Assembly: GCA_036940085.1 (NCBI GenBank)
Contig: JALLBK010000131.1
Span: 1 to 36,588, forward strand
Source: Discostella pseudostelligera
Lineage: Eukaryota; Bacillariophyta; Thalassiosirophyceae; Thalassiosirales; Thalassiosiraceae
Direction: 5' to 3'
Length of the DNA stretch: 36,588 nt
Below, in pieces: positions 10,037-20,215 of the stretch; the first letter of the stretch is position 1; each line of letters opens with the position of its first letter. The position numbers and the translations under genes were made by a program. The notes below the pieces were generated by a model, which was given only the letters and a program-made list of their open reading frames with translations, did no database searches and was not told the origin of the DNA.

Positions 10037-10693
10037 ATGAAGCCACCATTCCTCTTCCCAACGCTCGTCGCATCGATCCTTCTATTAATGGGCGTGCAAT
10101 ACTCGTATTCACCATTATCTATGATCGTTGTCGACGCATCCAAACAACCGGATGCACCATCGCCTACTACTATTACTTCCTCGGAGAAGACAGCGGAAAG
10201 TTCTACCACCTGCAATGATGATGGTGCAGGTGCGGGTTCATGTCAAATCAACGAACAAAAACGCGGTACCATCGGCCGTGTCCTCAATTGGGGATTGGCC
10301 AAAATAGAAAACATAATGAATGATGGCATACTCATCTCCGATTTGATATCCGCATTCATTACCAAATGTGATCACATGTTTGCCATTATGATACACTCTG
10401 TTCGAGACATGTTCGTGTCCTATGACACATTGCGCAGAAAGGAAATCGAACGACTTGCCCAATTTGATGTGGAATTTAAGGATTTGGTGAAGCTACGGCA
10501 TAAAATTGAACGTAAATGTTTGTATTCCAACAATCTAAATCCAGAAGATCGAACGTTATGTGTGGAGAGGGGGGTGGAGATTCGAGATAAGATACAAAAA
10601 TTGCGAAGTCAACGATCGAAATCGGCAGAGAATATCAAGAGATATGAGAATATGCATGAGTGGTGTGCTGGGTTCAATAACTGGTTTTGCTAG
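10037..10693 (+). CDS. Orphan secreted protein
   Basis: Not recognised. The ATG at 10037 (gataccATGA) opens a signal peptide (MKPPFLFPTLVASILLLMG) and gives 218 aa; an in-frame ATG at 9992 would place 15 residues before it. After a Ser/Thr-rich stretch there are two cysteines (TTCNDDGAGAGSC). The rest looks helical and charged: an amphipathic middle (RVLNWGLAKIENIMNDGILI) and a Lys/Arg/Glu-rich half likely to form a coiled coil (VEFKDLVKLRHKIERKC to RYENMHEWCAGFNNWFC). Codon use and the signal peptide argue that it is real. It diverges from the Cys-rich secreted gene, which fits a role at the cell surface, but no function can be assigned. Confidence 0.6.
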   Translation: MKPPFLFPTLVASILLLMGVQYSYSPLSMIVVDASKQPDAPSPTTITSSEKTAESSTTCNDDGAGAGSCQINEQKRGTIGRVLNWGLAKIENIMNDGILISDLISAFITKCDHMFAIMIHSVRDMFVSYDTLRRKEIERLAQFDVEFKDLVKLRHKIERKCLYSNNLNPEDRTLCVERGVEIRDKIQKLRSQRSKSAENIKRYENMHEWCAGFNNWFC

Positions 10694-10695
10694 AT

Positions 10696-10802
10696 ATCTC
10701 GAAGGAATACGTGGATGGGAATGGCAATGGATATATCGCGATGGTGCATGTGGATGGGACTGGCCATGGATATCACGAAGGTGCATGTGGATGGGATTGG
10801 CC
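10696..10802. repeat. Minisatellite of 37-39 bp period
   Basis: Three imperfect units share GTGGATGGGA (10711, 10750 and 10787), followed by a TGGCCATGGATAT-like part. The array begins within a few bases of the stop codon of the orphan secreted gene, so it would lie in its 3' UTR. Confidence 0.7.
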
Positions 10803-11259
10803 CCGAGCCACGCTGAAGGATGAATAGGATCTACAAATTGGTGACAGCGTGTTGTGGATTCAGTGGTGGTGAATGACAGTTCATATTGTTAGTTCATTGA
10901 GATACTTGGAAGTGAATTCGGACGGCAGAGGATGGCGCGTCAACGGAGTTTTGTGAAAGTGCATGCCTGCAAGCCTGATAGTGTGAAGCACGAAGTGGTG
11001 GTGGGAAGGATGGGACCACCGATTCTTATACATCAACATGTGTAATTAACTTGCTTATCGTATTTCTGCTTGGTTCCTCTTTGTGGTTCCACCTTGGCGA
11101 ACGATGATGTGATCTCCTTCAATCGATGCCACGTGTAAGGAAATCGAGTCGAGTCAACTAATCTGAATCTCCGTTCGGCATTTTCCCGCCATTTCTCGAA
11201 GTTCCCGCCAAACACAACACGTGGTCTCTCTCGCGTGCCAGCACACACATACATCGCTC

Positions 11260-11283
11260 GCTGACGCTGACGCTGACGCTGAC
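11260..11283. repeat. (GCTGAC)4 microsatellite
   Basis: Four perfect hexamers in non-coding DNA, followed by degenerate GATGAC copies to about 11300. Confidence 0.85.
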
Positions 11284-11558
11284 GATGCATGACGATGACT
11301 TCGGCAGTACGGTATCGTTGGGACTCCTAATATCTTCACCCTACGAACACCTACACCGATATCATTACCAACCACATATTTCATTACGATAGCCTGAAAT
11401 GAAGGTGGCTGTCTATCGTATCTCCTCTTAGCATTCATTCCAGCCTCGATAGCGAAGAGTACCAAGCACTATCGCTGCTATCATCATCTTACATTCCAAT
11501 CATTCGGAGAACATTTGACCATCGCCCTTTTTGAGAGAGATCGATTTGAATAAAAGAT

Positions 11559-14512
11559 ATGAAATTTCCTACAGCTGCAGCGCTTCTGCTCTTCGTGAGC
11601 CGTTGTTCATCTGCATTCCATACACCTCTGTCGAAAAAATCGCATCAACGCATCAGCAATAGCAACAATAGCAAAGCTCCAACAGCCACGGCAACAACAA
11701 CAAAGTTACATGCCTTCCCTATAGTTAATGTCGATGCAGCAATAGATTCATTGACCAACCCATACCAAAATCTCGTGTCCACTCTCCATCTCAATGATAT
11801 CATCGCAAGCAGCAGCACTTTAGGAATCGAGAATTGGCATCTTTCCACCACCGAGCAAGTAACAGATGCACTAACCACCGATCTACTCCCAACCCTCCTC
11901 GCTTCACCATGGCACCTTGCAGCCATTGCACTCGTTACCTTAGGAGCACTCTTCAATTCATTTATCAACTCACCCGATGATTATACCGAAGCACCCTACG
12001 AACCGGGAAGCAATACCTACAATCCTCAAAAGGCTGCAGAATTTTATGCTCAACGACCATTCATGGTACTCAAACGCATCCTACGATTATCGTACCTAAC
12101 TTCAGCATTCAATGCTGGACTGCTCTTCGATTGGCTTATTCTTGGGAAACTATTCAAAGATGAAGAGTATACGGCATTACGTAAGAATGAACCACGACGT
12201 GCAAGTGAGGCATTAGCATTATGTACCAAACTAGGGCCAACGTTTATTAAACTTGGACAGGCATTGAGTATCCGAACGGACATTGTTCCGGAATTGTATG
12301 CATTGGAATTACGGCAGTTGCAAGATGCCGTGCCGCCGTTTGATAATGAAAAGGCCCGGGAGGTATTGAAGCGTGAATTGTTGGGTGCGCGTAGTAGTGG
12401 TGGTAGTCTCAATGAGATCTTTGAGTCGTTAAGCGATAAACCAGTGGCAAGTGCAAGTATTGGACAAGTCTATCGAGGCAAACTCAAGGACGGAGGGAAT
12501 GATGTGGCGGTGAAAGTCCAACGTCCGGGGATATTGGGCGAAATTGCATTAGATCTTCATGTGTTACGATTGCTTACGCCGATTCAAACGACTCTGCAGA
12601 ATAGTATTAACGGCCGACCTACCGTTCAAGAAGATATTGATCAAGGTGTATCGTTAGTGGATGAATGGGGACGAGGATTTGTGGCCGAGACCGACTACCG
12701 ATTAGAAGCGGAGAATACTATCCAATTCGAAAAGGCCATGAGAAATCGAGGATTAGATGCTGTGTGTGCTCCCGCGGTCGTGGAGGAATTGGTCCGTGAT
12801 AAGGTGTTGGTTACGGAATGGGTCGAAGGAACGAGATTGGACAAGGATGCGAGCTCCGATGTCCCTCGGCTATGTGGTGTGGCAATCAACGCGTATTTGA
12901 CTATGCTTCTTGATACAGGAGTCCTTCAGTGAGTTCTTCGTCTGTTCAGTGCCGTCGTTGTGTTTTCTTGGTAACCACTGACTATCCTTTATGTTGCTCT
13001 TCATTTAGCTGTGACCCACACCCGGGCAATTTGTTACGAACTACGGATGGCAAACTTTGCATTCTTGACTGGGGCATGACCCTTGGTGTCCCCAATGATT
13101 TGCAGTATGCACTGTTAGAGTTTATTGCGCACATTAATTCAGAAGACTATGATGCTATTCCACAAGATTTTATCAGCCTTGGTTTCAGTCCGGAGAATGT
13201 GAGTCTGGAACGTCTGCAGAGTAGTGGCATCACCGAGGGTCTCAGTTTTGCATTCCGACAGCTCAGTCAAGGAGGAGGACCTAAAAAGATTCAAGAACGT
13301 GTGAAGGAGGAGTTCAAGGAACGTTATGGAGATACTTTATCAGACTCTGAACTACGGGATGCGGCTCGTACGGAAATGTTGCAGCGAATGGAGGAGCAAC
13401 TTGCCTCGGAAGGTGTGGATGTCAAGGGTGTGACAAATGTCATGGAGGAGATGTCGAGGAGAAATCGCGAGCTGTTTGCATTGCCCCCGTATGTGCTCTA
13501 TGTTGCTCGTGCATTTTCTACTCTCGAGGGTATCGGCTTGAGCATCGATGAGAATTACGCCATTGTTAGGGAATGCTACCCCTATCTCGCTCGACGATTG
13601 TTTACAGATAAGAGTCCAAGGGCGAAGGCAGCTCTCAGGGCCATGCTTGGTTTGACGGAAGAATCGGATGTTACTGCGCTACCATCCAGTGTTTCTTCGG
13701 GCCTCGCCGCAGTCAAGGCTGGCGTCAATGGTGACAAGGGCAGTACAGGCAAAGCCCTCTCGCCAAAGAAATTGCTTGAGATGACCGACAATTTTGCATC
13801 CTACACCGCGGCCACTGCTGCCGTTGATCGCGACGGTGAAGGCAGAACTGCTGCCGCAAAGGAGTTTACCAAACTTATCTTGGACAAGGATGGAAGTACT
13901 CTACAGGAAATTCTAGTCGAAGAAGCAGCCAAGTTAGGTGATGCTACCACTAGGTCCTTACTCCGACAGGCCCTCGTCGAAAGTGCCCTTGCGAAAGTGG
14001 TTGCCAACTCTCTGCGTGCACCGAAGGATGCTCTGGAGCGGTCGGAACAACTTGCACGTCTTCTTCCGGAGAATGTCAAGAAAGCCATTATCGATTCACC
14101 AGCTGATTTGCCTAGACTTGTTGACGAGCTGCTGCAACTCACATCGGAAGATGATAGAATACTCTCCACGGCGAGCGAGCTGCAGGAAGTAGTAGGAGGA
14201 CGGTTTGAAAATAGAAGTCTACGTTCGGTTTTAGCAGAGAATCTAAGTGATGGCGCATCGATTATACCTACAATTCCAGATATTTCACCAGGATTGCAAA
14301 GTTTACTTGCAGATGCGGAAAATAGAGATTTTGTCATTGAACAACTGTCGAATGTACCTTCGTTGGGAAGAAGGTTGGGAGCTGGATTGTTCCGCAGAGC
14401 AGCTTATCGAGCGATGAACTCACCAGTGCTCCCTGAAGTTGCTCGAAAGCAAATGTCGGATTTGAATAATCGTGTAGCGGATGTCATCGAGCCGACCGCG
14501 ACAAAGAAATAG
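11559..14512 (+). CDS. Plastid-targeted ABC1/UbiB-family atypical kinase (ABC1K/ADCK-like)
   Basis: ABC1K proteins are atypical kinases that affect quinone and isoprenoid lipid metabolism. Two exons, 11559-12928 and 13009-14512, with an 80-nt intron (GTGAGT..TAG), give 957 aa. The join recreates the catalytic loop HCDPHPGN (457-464). Other family marks are KLGQALSIRTD (231-241, the KxGQ motif), the Ala-rich loop VASASIGQVYRG (about 296-307), AVKVQRPG (317-324), ETDYRLEAEN and the metal-binding LDWG (476-479). The N-terminus is an ER signal peptide ending SSAF/HTP, the diatom plastid motif, so a plastid location is inferred; plant plastoglobule ABC1Ks are the likely counterparts. A predicted membrane span lies near 119-135. 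The C-terminal extension of about 330 residues after the kinase core (from about residue 630) is helical and not recognised. Confidence 0.92.
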
Positions 14513-14581
14513 AACACGGCCTTAATAATAAATGTTGTTGTGAGAGGCTGTTTTATCACGCTCACTTTTATGTGCTTAATC

Positions 14582-15823
14582 TCATAAACCAACCGTCCAC
14601 TCTCTCAAGAGCTGCAAGAACCGTTCTTCAAAGTAAACGCCTGCCACTGTTCCTACGAAGAATTGCAACCATGGAACTTCAACAATGATGTCACCGATAC
14701 GTTGGCGTCCATCAACTACAGCCTGGAAGGGAATAAACGATGTCGTTTCGAAGAACGATCGAAGTTGCTCCCTCTCTCCATGTTCATCCTCCCGTGATTC
14801 TATTCGAAATACTGTACCCACAGATCCCTCTTCTCTCATTACACGAAGATCTTGCGCAAAACATCCAGCAATAGCGTAGATGGAAAGTCCACCAAAGAGA
14901 ATGTAATCGCAGGCTCGTCCTCCAGCCAATATAGAATTCGCCAACCCCCATGGTACAACCGGTAGAATTAGTGGATGTCTTGTGATTCGAGTAAGACCAT
15001 ACGCTTCAAGTTTCAATGTATCATCTCTCTGAATTGTATTCACAATATTGTTAACCTTCCCATCGTTGTTCTTAGCGGTGACTCCGAAACCGGGCATTAA
15101 TCCTAATGGCGATGCATTAAAAAGACTTGCAATAACTGCTCCGTAACTCAAGGCAGCGGAGACTAGACATGTCTCATACAATGTAGTACCCACTATTGAT
15201 TCCGTAGGCTGCTGAATCGATGCCACATCCAAGTATGTACCGAATGCCGAACCGAGAGTAACAAATGAAACGGCCGTATATATCGCTCGATACATTTGTC
15301 GTCCTGCCGTCAATGCATCAGGGAATATGTAATTTCCACCCAAACTATCCCCTGGCCACCATGACGGCAATCTCCATTCTTCATTGTTTACTAAATTCAA
15401 CGATTGTGCACCCTGCCCTAAAAATGAGATGATAGATGACCGTATGGCACTCATTCCAATGTGCGACGATGCAAAGGCAATTACCCACAGGGCTAGTTGT
15501 TGTAATTGAAGTTGTATCATCGACTCGTCGATATCGTTCGACGCATACATGATTGTTGAGTGAGAATCGATGGAGAAAAATAAATTCCAGTGGGTGGTGC
15601 GGTAACCAGCACGCTCAGTGCTGCTATGACGCGAAGTAGATCGGGAACCATCGCAATAAAATCGTAGTGCTGGTGATGGTGACGAATGATGTCGTGATAA
15701 TGGCGACGACGACGACGACGACGACGGTGCGAACGAATGTAGATTACATGGGCCAAATGCGTATGTTATGCCAACGGCCAGAATAGAGAGGGATATTATT
15801 CGGTGTGGTGGTAGTGGTAGCAT
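14582..15823 (-). CDS. NnrU-family membrane protein, zeta-carotene isomerase (Z-ISO)-like, plastid
   Basis: 413 aa, single exon. Plant Z-ISO is an NnrU-family haem protein that isomerises 15-cis zeta-carotene in the plastid. Here the helix FASSHIGMSAIR (H121) and the motif YGLTRITRHP (H283) match the regions that carry the two haem-ligand histidines of Z-ISO, and FFETTSFIPFQAVVDGRQ near 358-374 matches its conserved C-terminal block. Several hydrophobic segments fit a multi-span membrane protein. The N-terminus is a signal peptide (SLSILAVGITYAF/GP) with the diatom A-F plastid motif, followed by a Ser/Arg-rich transit-like region that includes a poly-Ser run. A 25-residue insert rich in Glu/Arg before the last block is unusual. 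Membership of the NnrU family is fairly sure; isomerase activity is inferred. It ends 69 bases from the stop of the convergent ABC1 kinase. Confidence 0.7.
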   Translation of the reverse strand: MLPLPPHRIISLSILAVGITYAFGPCNLHSFAPSSSSSSSPLSRHHSSPSPALRFYCDGSRSTSRHSSTERAGYRTTHWNLFFSIDSHSTIMYASNDIDESMIQLQLQQLALWVIAFASSHIGMSAIRSSIISFLGQGAQSLNLVNNEEWRLPSWWPGDSLGGNYIFPDALTAGRQMYRAIYTAVSFVTLGSAFGTYLDVASIQQPTESIVGTTLYETCLVSAALSYGAVIASLFNASPLGLMPGFGVTAKNNDGKVNNIVNTIQRDDTLKLEAYGLTRITRHPLILPVVPWGLANSILAGGRACDYILFGGLSIYAIAGCFAQDLRVMREEGSVGTVFRIESREDEHGEREQLRSFFETTSFIPFQAVVDGRQRIGDIIVEVPWLQFFVGTVAGVYFEERFLQLLREWTVGL

Positions 15824-16283
15824 TCCTTAGAGCTGACGGTGGCCCGCCGGAGCTGATGATCGGTGATGGTGACGATGGGAGGCGGGCTTTGTTTTTGTCT
15901 GTGGATGAAAAGGTGGAGTTGGTGGAGGCGAAGTCGCGAAGAGGCTCTATTTAGCGATTATTTTAACGACATCGCTGCAGCAAAGATCGCCAAACAGTGT
16001 TCTCTTGACATCGTCCCAAGCCCATGATCCATTTGATGTGATAGATACTATGAACATTCTTTATTTTAGGCTCTATACTTCACTATTTCCTATCCATCCA
16101 TGGAGCCGAGAGCCGAGATGTTCATGGAGCACGCCAAGTATGTTCATGTTCATTACAATAGTATACGATATCATCAATGATCTAGGTATTGTAGTCTGAC
16201 ATGCGATTACTAAGTTACTCCTATACAAATACATTGTTTGGTTATGTGAATGTACCATCGGACATGAAACATAAATCCTCGTT
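15824..16283. other. Intergenic upstream of the NnrU/Z-ISO-like gene
   Basis: 460 bases between the 3' end of the small gene at 16284 and the Z-ISO-like start. No ORF, repeat or known motif could be supported; the promoter of the Z-ISO-like gene must lie here. Confidence 0.4.
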
Positions 16284-16739
16284 TCAATCCATTAGAATTG
16301 CCGCATACCCTGCGGCAAGCTTACTCGCCCTGACTGTTGACAATTCTGATCCTCTCTTGGAGACTCTTGATAGTCTTTCTAAGTCACACACACCCTCCTG
16401 TTTCTGTCGACATTGCTCCGAGAGAACAGCAGCAATGTGTGACCGTCTAGCTTGATCTGCTTTTCTTGCCGCGCCCATAGTAATGAATAACTCAATGCCC
16501 AAACAGTCGCAGAGCTGCTCATGTGACAAAACATCCCCGAGCGGCAAGGCTTTTATCTCCCTGGATACTCCTCGTGCTTCATGGATCAGCGTTTGGCGGA
16601 AGTGATATCTATCTTGAGCAGAATACCATGTTGTGGACAAAGTGTGTTCATCGCTCCTCGGTACGATAACCAACTCGCTGTACTCTGAAAATACTACCCC
16701 TCGAGGAGGCAATTGGGAGGAAACATTGGAGGTGGTCAT
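16284..16739 (-). CDS. Small protein of a diatom-type family with a WYS..D..F motif
   Basis: 151 aa from the ATG at 16739; the longer ORF begins with GTG. The layout is VVFSEYSELVIVPR, then STTWYSAQDRYHFRQTL, LCDCLGIELFIT, HIAAVLSEQCRQKQEGVCD and a C-terminal SKLAAGYAAI. From memory this pattern resembles a family of short intracellular proteins present in many copies in diatom genomes and of unknown function; a search is needed to confirm this. No signal peptide or membrane span, and two Cys in the LCDCLG stretch. It lies alone, with more than 900 bases of apparently non-coding DNA upstream. Confidence 0.6.
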   Translation of the reverse strand: MTTSNVSSQLPPRGVVFSEYSELVIVPRSDEHTLSTTWYSAQDRYHFRQTLIHEARGVSREIKALPLGDVLSHEQLCDCLGIELFITMGAARKADQARRSHIAAVLSEQCRQKQEGVCDLERLSRVSKRGSELSTVRASKLAAGYAAILMD

Positions 16740-17689
16740 GACCAAATACAACTTTTGGAATATGAGAGATGATGTCACCGACGCCGACGCCGCCGATATA
16801 ATAATTTGATTATGAATGGAACACCAAATGGTAATGAATTATGAGTAATGCAGACGATGAGAGCTGCATTCGACATTCGATGTTCAACGTTGTGTTTGGA
16901 ACAGATCATAAGCATGCTTGAAGTTGAAGCAGGAGAGCAGAGAATGGTAGATTGCTGAGCAACATTAAGTAGACATCCATCATCCATGTCTTCGTAGTTC
17001 GTAGCCCATCGCAAAGGTTGAGGCCTCTCCGCACTCCGCGAGGTTGGAGGATGGGAGGATGTGCGACTTGGCAGCAGCGATGGTGGTGCAACTGGTGCCT
17101 TTTTCAGTAGGCTGAGAGCTCTGAAAGATGACAGAGAAAAAATGATAATTTCCTACCTCCAAAAAAAGATTGTGTCCTACTACATCCAAAACTCGATGGG
17201 CCTTCGCAGGCACTTCAAACGCCTTCTTCGAACAACAGAGAAGACGAAATGAATTAGGAGGACATTATTGGTGCTGACAAGACATCGCGTCAGGATCGCG
17301 TCTCATCTTTCTTCTTGTGCGTGTGATCGCAATCTATCGAGAGCCAATAATTTCTAATTTCTCCATCCACCTCACTCCACCACCGCCAAGTCGCACTCGC
17401 GGAGATTCATATTGTATCTCTCTAGAGTGAAAGGCCTTGCTGGGAAGGAAGTCATCATGATGTTGATGTACGAACTCTTCTAACATGCTATCCTGTAGTA
17501 CCATGATGATGCCTTTTAGTTTTAGTGGTAACTACGTCAATCGTCAATTATCAAACATGAAGGGATGATGATGTAGTGGATTTGGATGGCTTCTTGTCAT
17601 CGGACATGCGAATTTGCCTCGATCACGGATGATGGATAATTTCAAAATGTCATAGATCAGAGGATGAAGATCCAGCTATTAGCTATTGG
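16740..17689. other. Intergenic, no gene supported
   Basis: 950 bases upstream of the small gene and 3' of the helicase. Only short ORFs without family features or start context were seen. A GCCGAC-type repeat (about 16780-16795) lies close to the small gene's start. Nothing else could be supported. Confidence 0.5.
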
Positions 17690-20215
17690 TTATTGGCTGA
17701 AGTTACTCCAACGGTAATCATCGAACTGTTGAAAGTTCGAACGTCGATCCCTTCCACCACCACCACCAGATTGTTCTTTCCCTTGACGCTTCCCTCCTTG
17801 TCGCTGCAGTCCACCTCGGTTACTCCACAGATTCGTGTCATCACGTCGGCCAACCCTAACGCCTCCATTCTTCCCCGATCTTCGTTCGCCACCGCGTCCA
17901 CCACTATGACCACGACCATCCGCACCACCATCTTTGTTCTGTAAATGATATTCCTTTCCAACATTCAAACCCCTAACACCATTCAATCCCAACGCTTGAA
18001 TAATCTTAGGCCCAATCGTTGGCATCTTCCCGGGCATATATCCCATTTGCATTGCTAATGAATTTACATGCTCGACTACCTCATTCTTTGTACGCAAGCC
18101 CAAATTCTCCATCTTGGCTATTTTGTACCCCAGCAATGATCGGTATGCATCATTCGCCATTTTCTCTAGGACAACATTCGTTCGCATTCCAATACCGAAT
18201 CGTATCTTTTGCAAACGCGCATTGTTAATTTCCACTCGATTCTTCGTCTTTTGAATGGATGAAGAAGTGTCCAATTCTTCCGAAGAGAATAATTCTTCGC
18301 CATCATGATTATTCAGTAGTAGTGCCTGAACACGTCCATCATGCTGCACCTCCAACCCCTTCAATACTCGTTTCACAAACGATCTTTCCTCATTCCTACC
18401 AGTACAAACTAATAATCCACATCCAGCCTTCCCAGCACGCCCCGTCCGTCCCAATCGGTGCAAATACGTCTCTTTATCCTCCGCACCTCCTCCATACTGT
18501 ATCACATGCGTGACATTGGGATAATCCACTCCACGTGCCGAGACATCGGTAGTAAATAATATACCCTTGCTGAACTTTCGAAATTTAGTTGACATGATGG
18601 TACGATTGGATTGCGACTTTTTCGAATGGATCTCTAGTACTGGAATGCGATAGATGGTATTGAAGATGTGGGAGAAGAATTGACATGTGGATGTGGTGGG
18701 AAAGAAGACAACAATTTTGTAATCGGTGGGGTTTTGGTGGTGGATTATGTCTTCGAGGATGGAGACGAGACTAGAGATGTAGTGGCCGCCTTGATGATGA
18801 AGATGATAGTTGTTGTTTTCCTCGAAGGACGGCGGAGGGAGAGTAACATACCATTGCTCCACATTTGCATGTGCATGAGATGCTGGATTATCGGCATCTT
18901 GGATACAATCCACTGTCAGATATCCTGGACGCATGTGCGAGGCCATGATGGAGCGTAGACTGTCGGGTAGGGTGGCTGAGAAGAGGAGCGTTTGTGCTGC
19001 TGCTGCTGCTGATGATGATGATAATGTTGTTGTTGTTGTTGTTTTCCGTCGTACTGCATCGGATGATGGTGCATCTTTGGGCTTATGATCCAAAATATAC
19101 TCCATATCTTTCCGAAATCCCATGTCTAAGCACCGATCGGCTTCGTCCAATACCCATACGGATACATTTTTAATCAATTCACGAAAAGGTATGCTCTGAC
19201 TGCTGCCTCCTTTACCACCATTATCACCAGGAAGTCGAAGGGTAGTGCTTTGCATATGATCAATCAGTCTCCCAGGCGTGGCCACGAGAATAAATGGCAT
19301 GTTGGTCTCCAATTTGGCAATGTCGGAGGAGCGCGAGGTGCCACCGTACATGACTTGGGAGATCATGGGATATTTATGTTTTTGACACCCATTGAAAGAA
19401 GAGTCGTAGCTGCTGTTGCTGTTGGTGTGCGAGGAGGTGATCATTTGTGCCTGATGATGGATCTGCATGGCTAGTTCCCGCGTCGGACTAATGATGAGTA
19501 TAGCAATTCCTCCTTTCGTTGACTTGTGCTGGAGATCATCAAAAGTACCGTCCTCATTATCTTTATTTCGAATCAAGAAGTGGGATGATAATAAAGAAGG
19601 GGGGCCAGGCACCCGTCCTACTCTCAATGCACTCTCCAATGCCGGTAGTAAGAATGCCAATGTCTTGCCAGTACCGGTCCGTGCACGCCCTAAAACATCC
19701 TGGCCGGAGGACGCCGCATGGAAGGTCTGTTGTTGTATTGGTGTCATGGTAGATAGTTTTAGTTTGTGGGTAATGGCATGAAGGGAGGCGGGATGCAGTG
19801 ATGGCGAGAGGGAGGAGAATGATTGAGGGATGGTGGTGTTAGAAGTAATGGAGTCAGTGTCGTCAGATTCGTCATAGTCATCAGAATCGAAATCAATGTC
19901 AAGAAAGTCATTGGCGATCGATGACGATGATGATGAAATGATTGTCGTTGTCAGCCATGGCAAGCGGTTGCGGTTGCAGTTGTAATGGTGGTTGGATGAA
20001 TGCCGATGCCGATGCTGGTCCGACGAGGGCGAGGCAGCCGCCGCAGCCAAGTAGTGACAGTGCCGACGACGAGTCGGGTCATCGAATGAGCGCACCAGCA
20101 AACGGTGATGAATATGATGATGTCCTAGCAATCCTCCCCCCCCTCGCGGGGTTGTAACGCTGCCAGCAATGGCGTGCCGGCACAAGGCGGCCACCGACGA
20201 CGACGGCAGCGCCAT
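17690..20215 (-). CDS. DEAD-box ATP-dependent RNA helicase, possibly organellar (Mss116-like)
   Basis: 841 aa from the ATG at 20215 (aaccATGG); the longer ORF starts with GTG, and an ATG at 20260 would add 15 residues. Motifs appear in order: Q motif (TMTPIQQQ), I ARTGTGKT (178-185), Ia SPTRELAMQ, TPGRL, II DEAD (357-360) followed by RCLDMGFRKD, III SAT (413-415), IV VVFFPTT, V TDVSARGVDYP and VI HRLGRTGRAG. The N-terminal 100 residues are rich in His, Arg and Ala with few acids, consistent with a mitochondrial transit peptide, followed by an acidic stretch. The tail is Gly/Arg-rich (GGRGGERRSGKNGG), typical of RNA-binding helicases. A poly-Thr/Ser/Ala insert just before SAT comes from trinucleotide repeats. 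No intron. Subfamily and location are inferred. Confidence 0.9.
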   Translation of the reverse strand: MALPSSSVAALCRHAIAGSVTTPRGGGGLLGHHHIHHRLLVRSFDDPTRRRHCHYLAAAAASPSSDQHRHRHSSNHHYNCNRNRLPWLTTTIISSSSSSIANDFLDIDFDSDDYDESDDTDSITSNTTIPQSFSSLSPSLHPASLHAITHKLKLSTMTPIQQQTFHAASSGQDVLGRARTGTGKTLAFLLPALESALRVGRVPGPPSLLSSHFLIRNKDNEDGTFDDLQHKSTKGGIAILIISPTRELAMQIHHQAQMITSSHTNSNSSYDSSFNGCQKHKYPMISQVMYGGTSRSSDIAKLETNMPFILVATPGRLIDHMQSTTLRLPGDNGGKGGSSQSIPFRELIKNVSVWVLDEADRCLDMGFRKDMEYILDHKPKDAPSSDAVRRKTTTTTTLSSSSAAAAAQTLLFSATLPDSLRSIMASHMRPGYLTVDCIQDADNPASHAHANVEQWYVTLPPPSFEENNNYHLHHQGGHYISSLVSILEDIIHHQNPTDYKIVVFFPTTSTCQFFSHIFNTIYRIPVLEIHSKKSQSNRTIMSTKFRKFSKGILFTTDVSARGVDYPNVTHVIQYGGGAEDKETYLHRLGRTGRAGKAGCGLLVCTGRNEERSFVKRVLKGLEVQHDGRVQALLLNNHDGEELFSSEELDTSSSIQKTKNRVEINNARLQKIRFGIGMRTNVVLEKMANDAYRSLLGYKIAKMENLGLRTKNEVVEHVNSLAMQMGYMPGKMPTIGPKIIQALGLNGVRGLNVGKEYHLQNKDGGADGRGHSGGRGGERRSGKNGGVRVGRRDDTNLWSNRGGLQRQGGKRQGKEQSGGGGGRDRRSNFQQFDDYRWSNFSQ

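Larger units (their letters stand above)
10694..11558. other. Intergenic with tandem repeats, upstream of the ABC1 kinase
   Basis: 865 bases without a supported gene. They hold a minisatellite just after the upstream stop, a GCTGAC hexamer run, and a pair TTTTCCCGCCA (11181-11191) and TTCCCGCCA (11202-11210) about 350 bases before the kinase ATG. Confidence 0.6.

Noticed and set aside
15700..15726. GAC repeat as a stand-alone microsatellite feature
   Set aside because: It is the poly-Ser run in the transit region of the Z-ISO-like gene and is described there.
16980..17213. 77-aa ORF between the small diatom-type gene and the helicase
   Set aside because: No recognisable features and similar to chance ORFs seen throughout the window.
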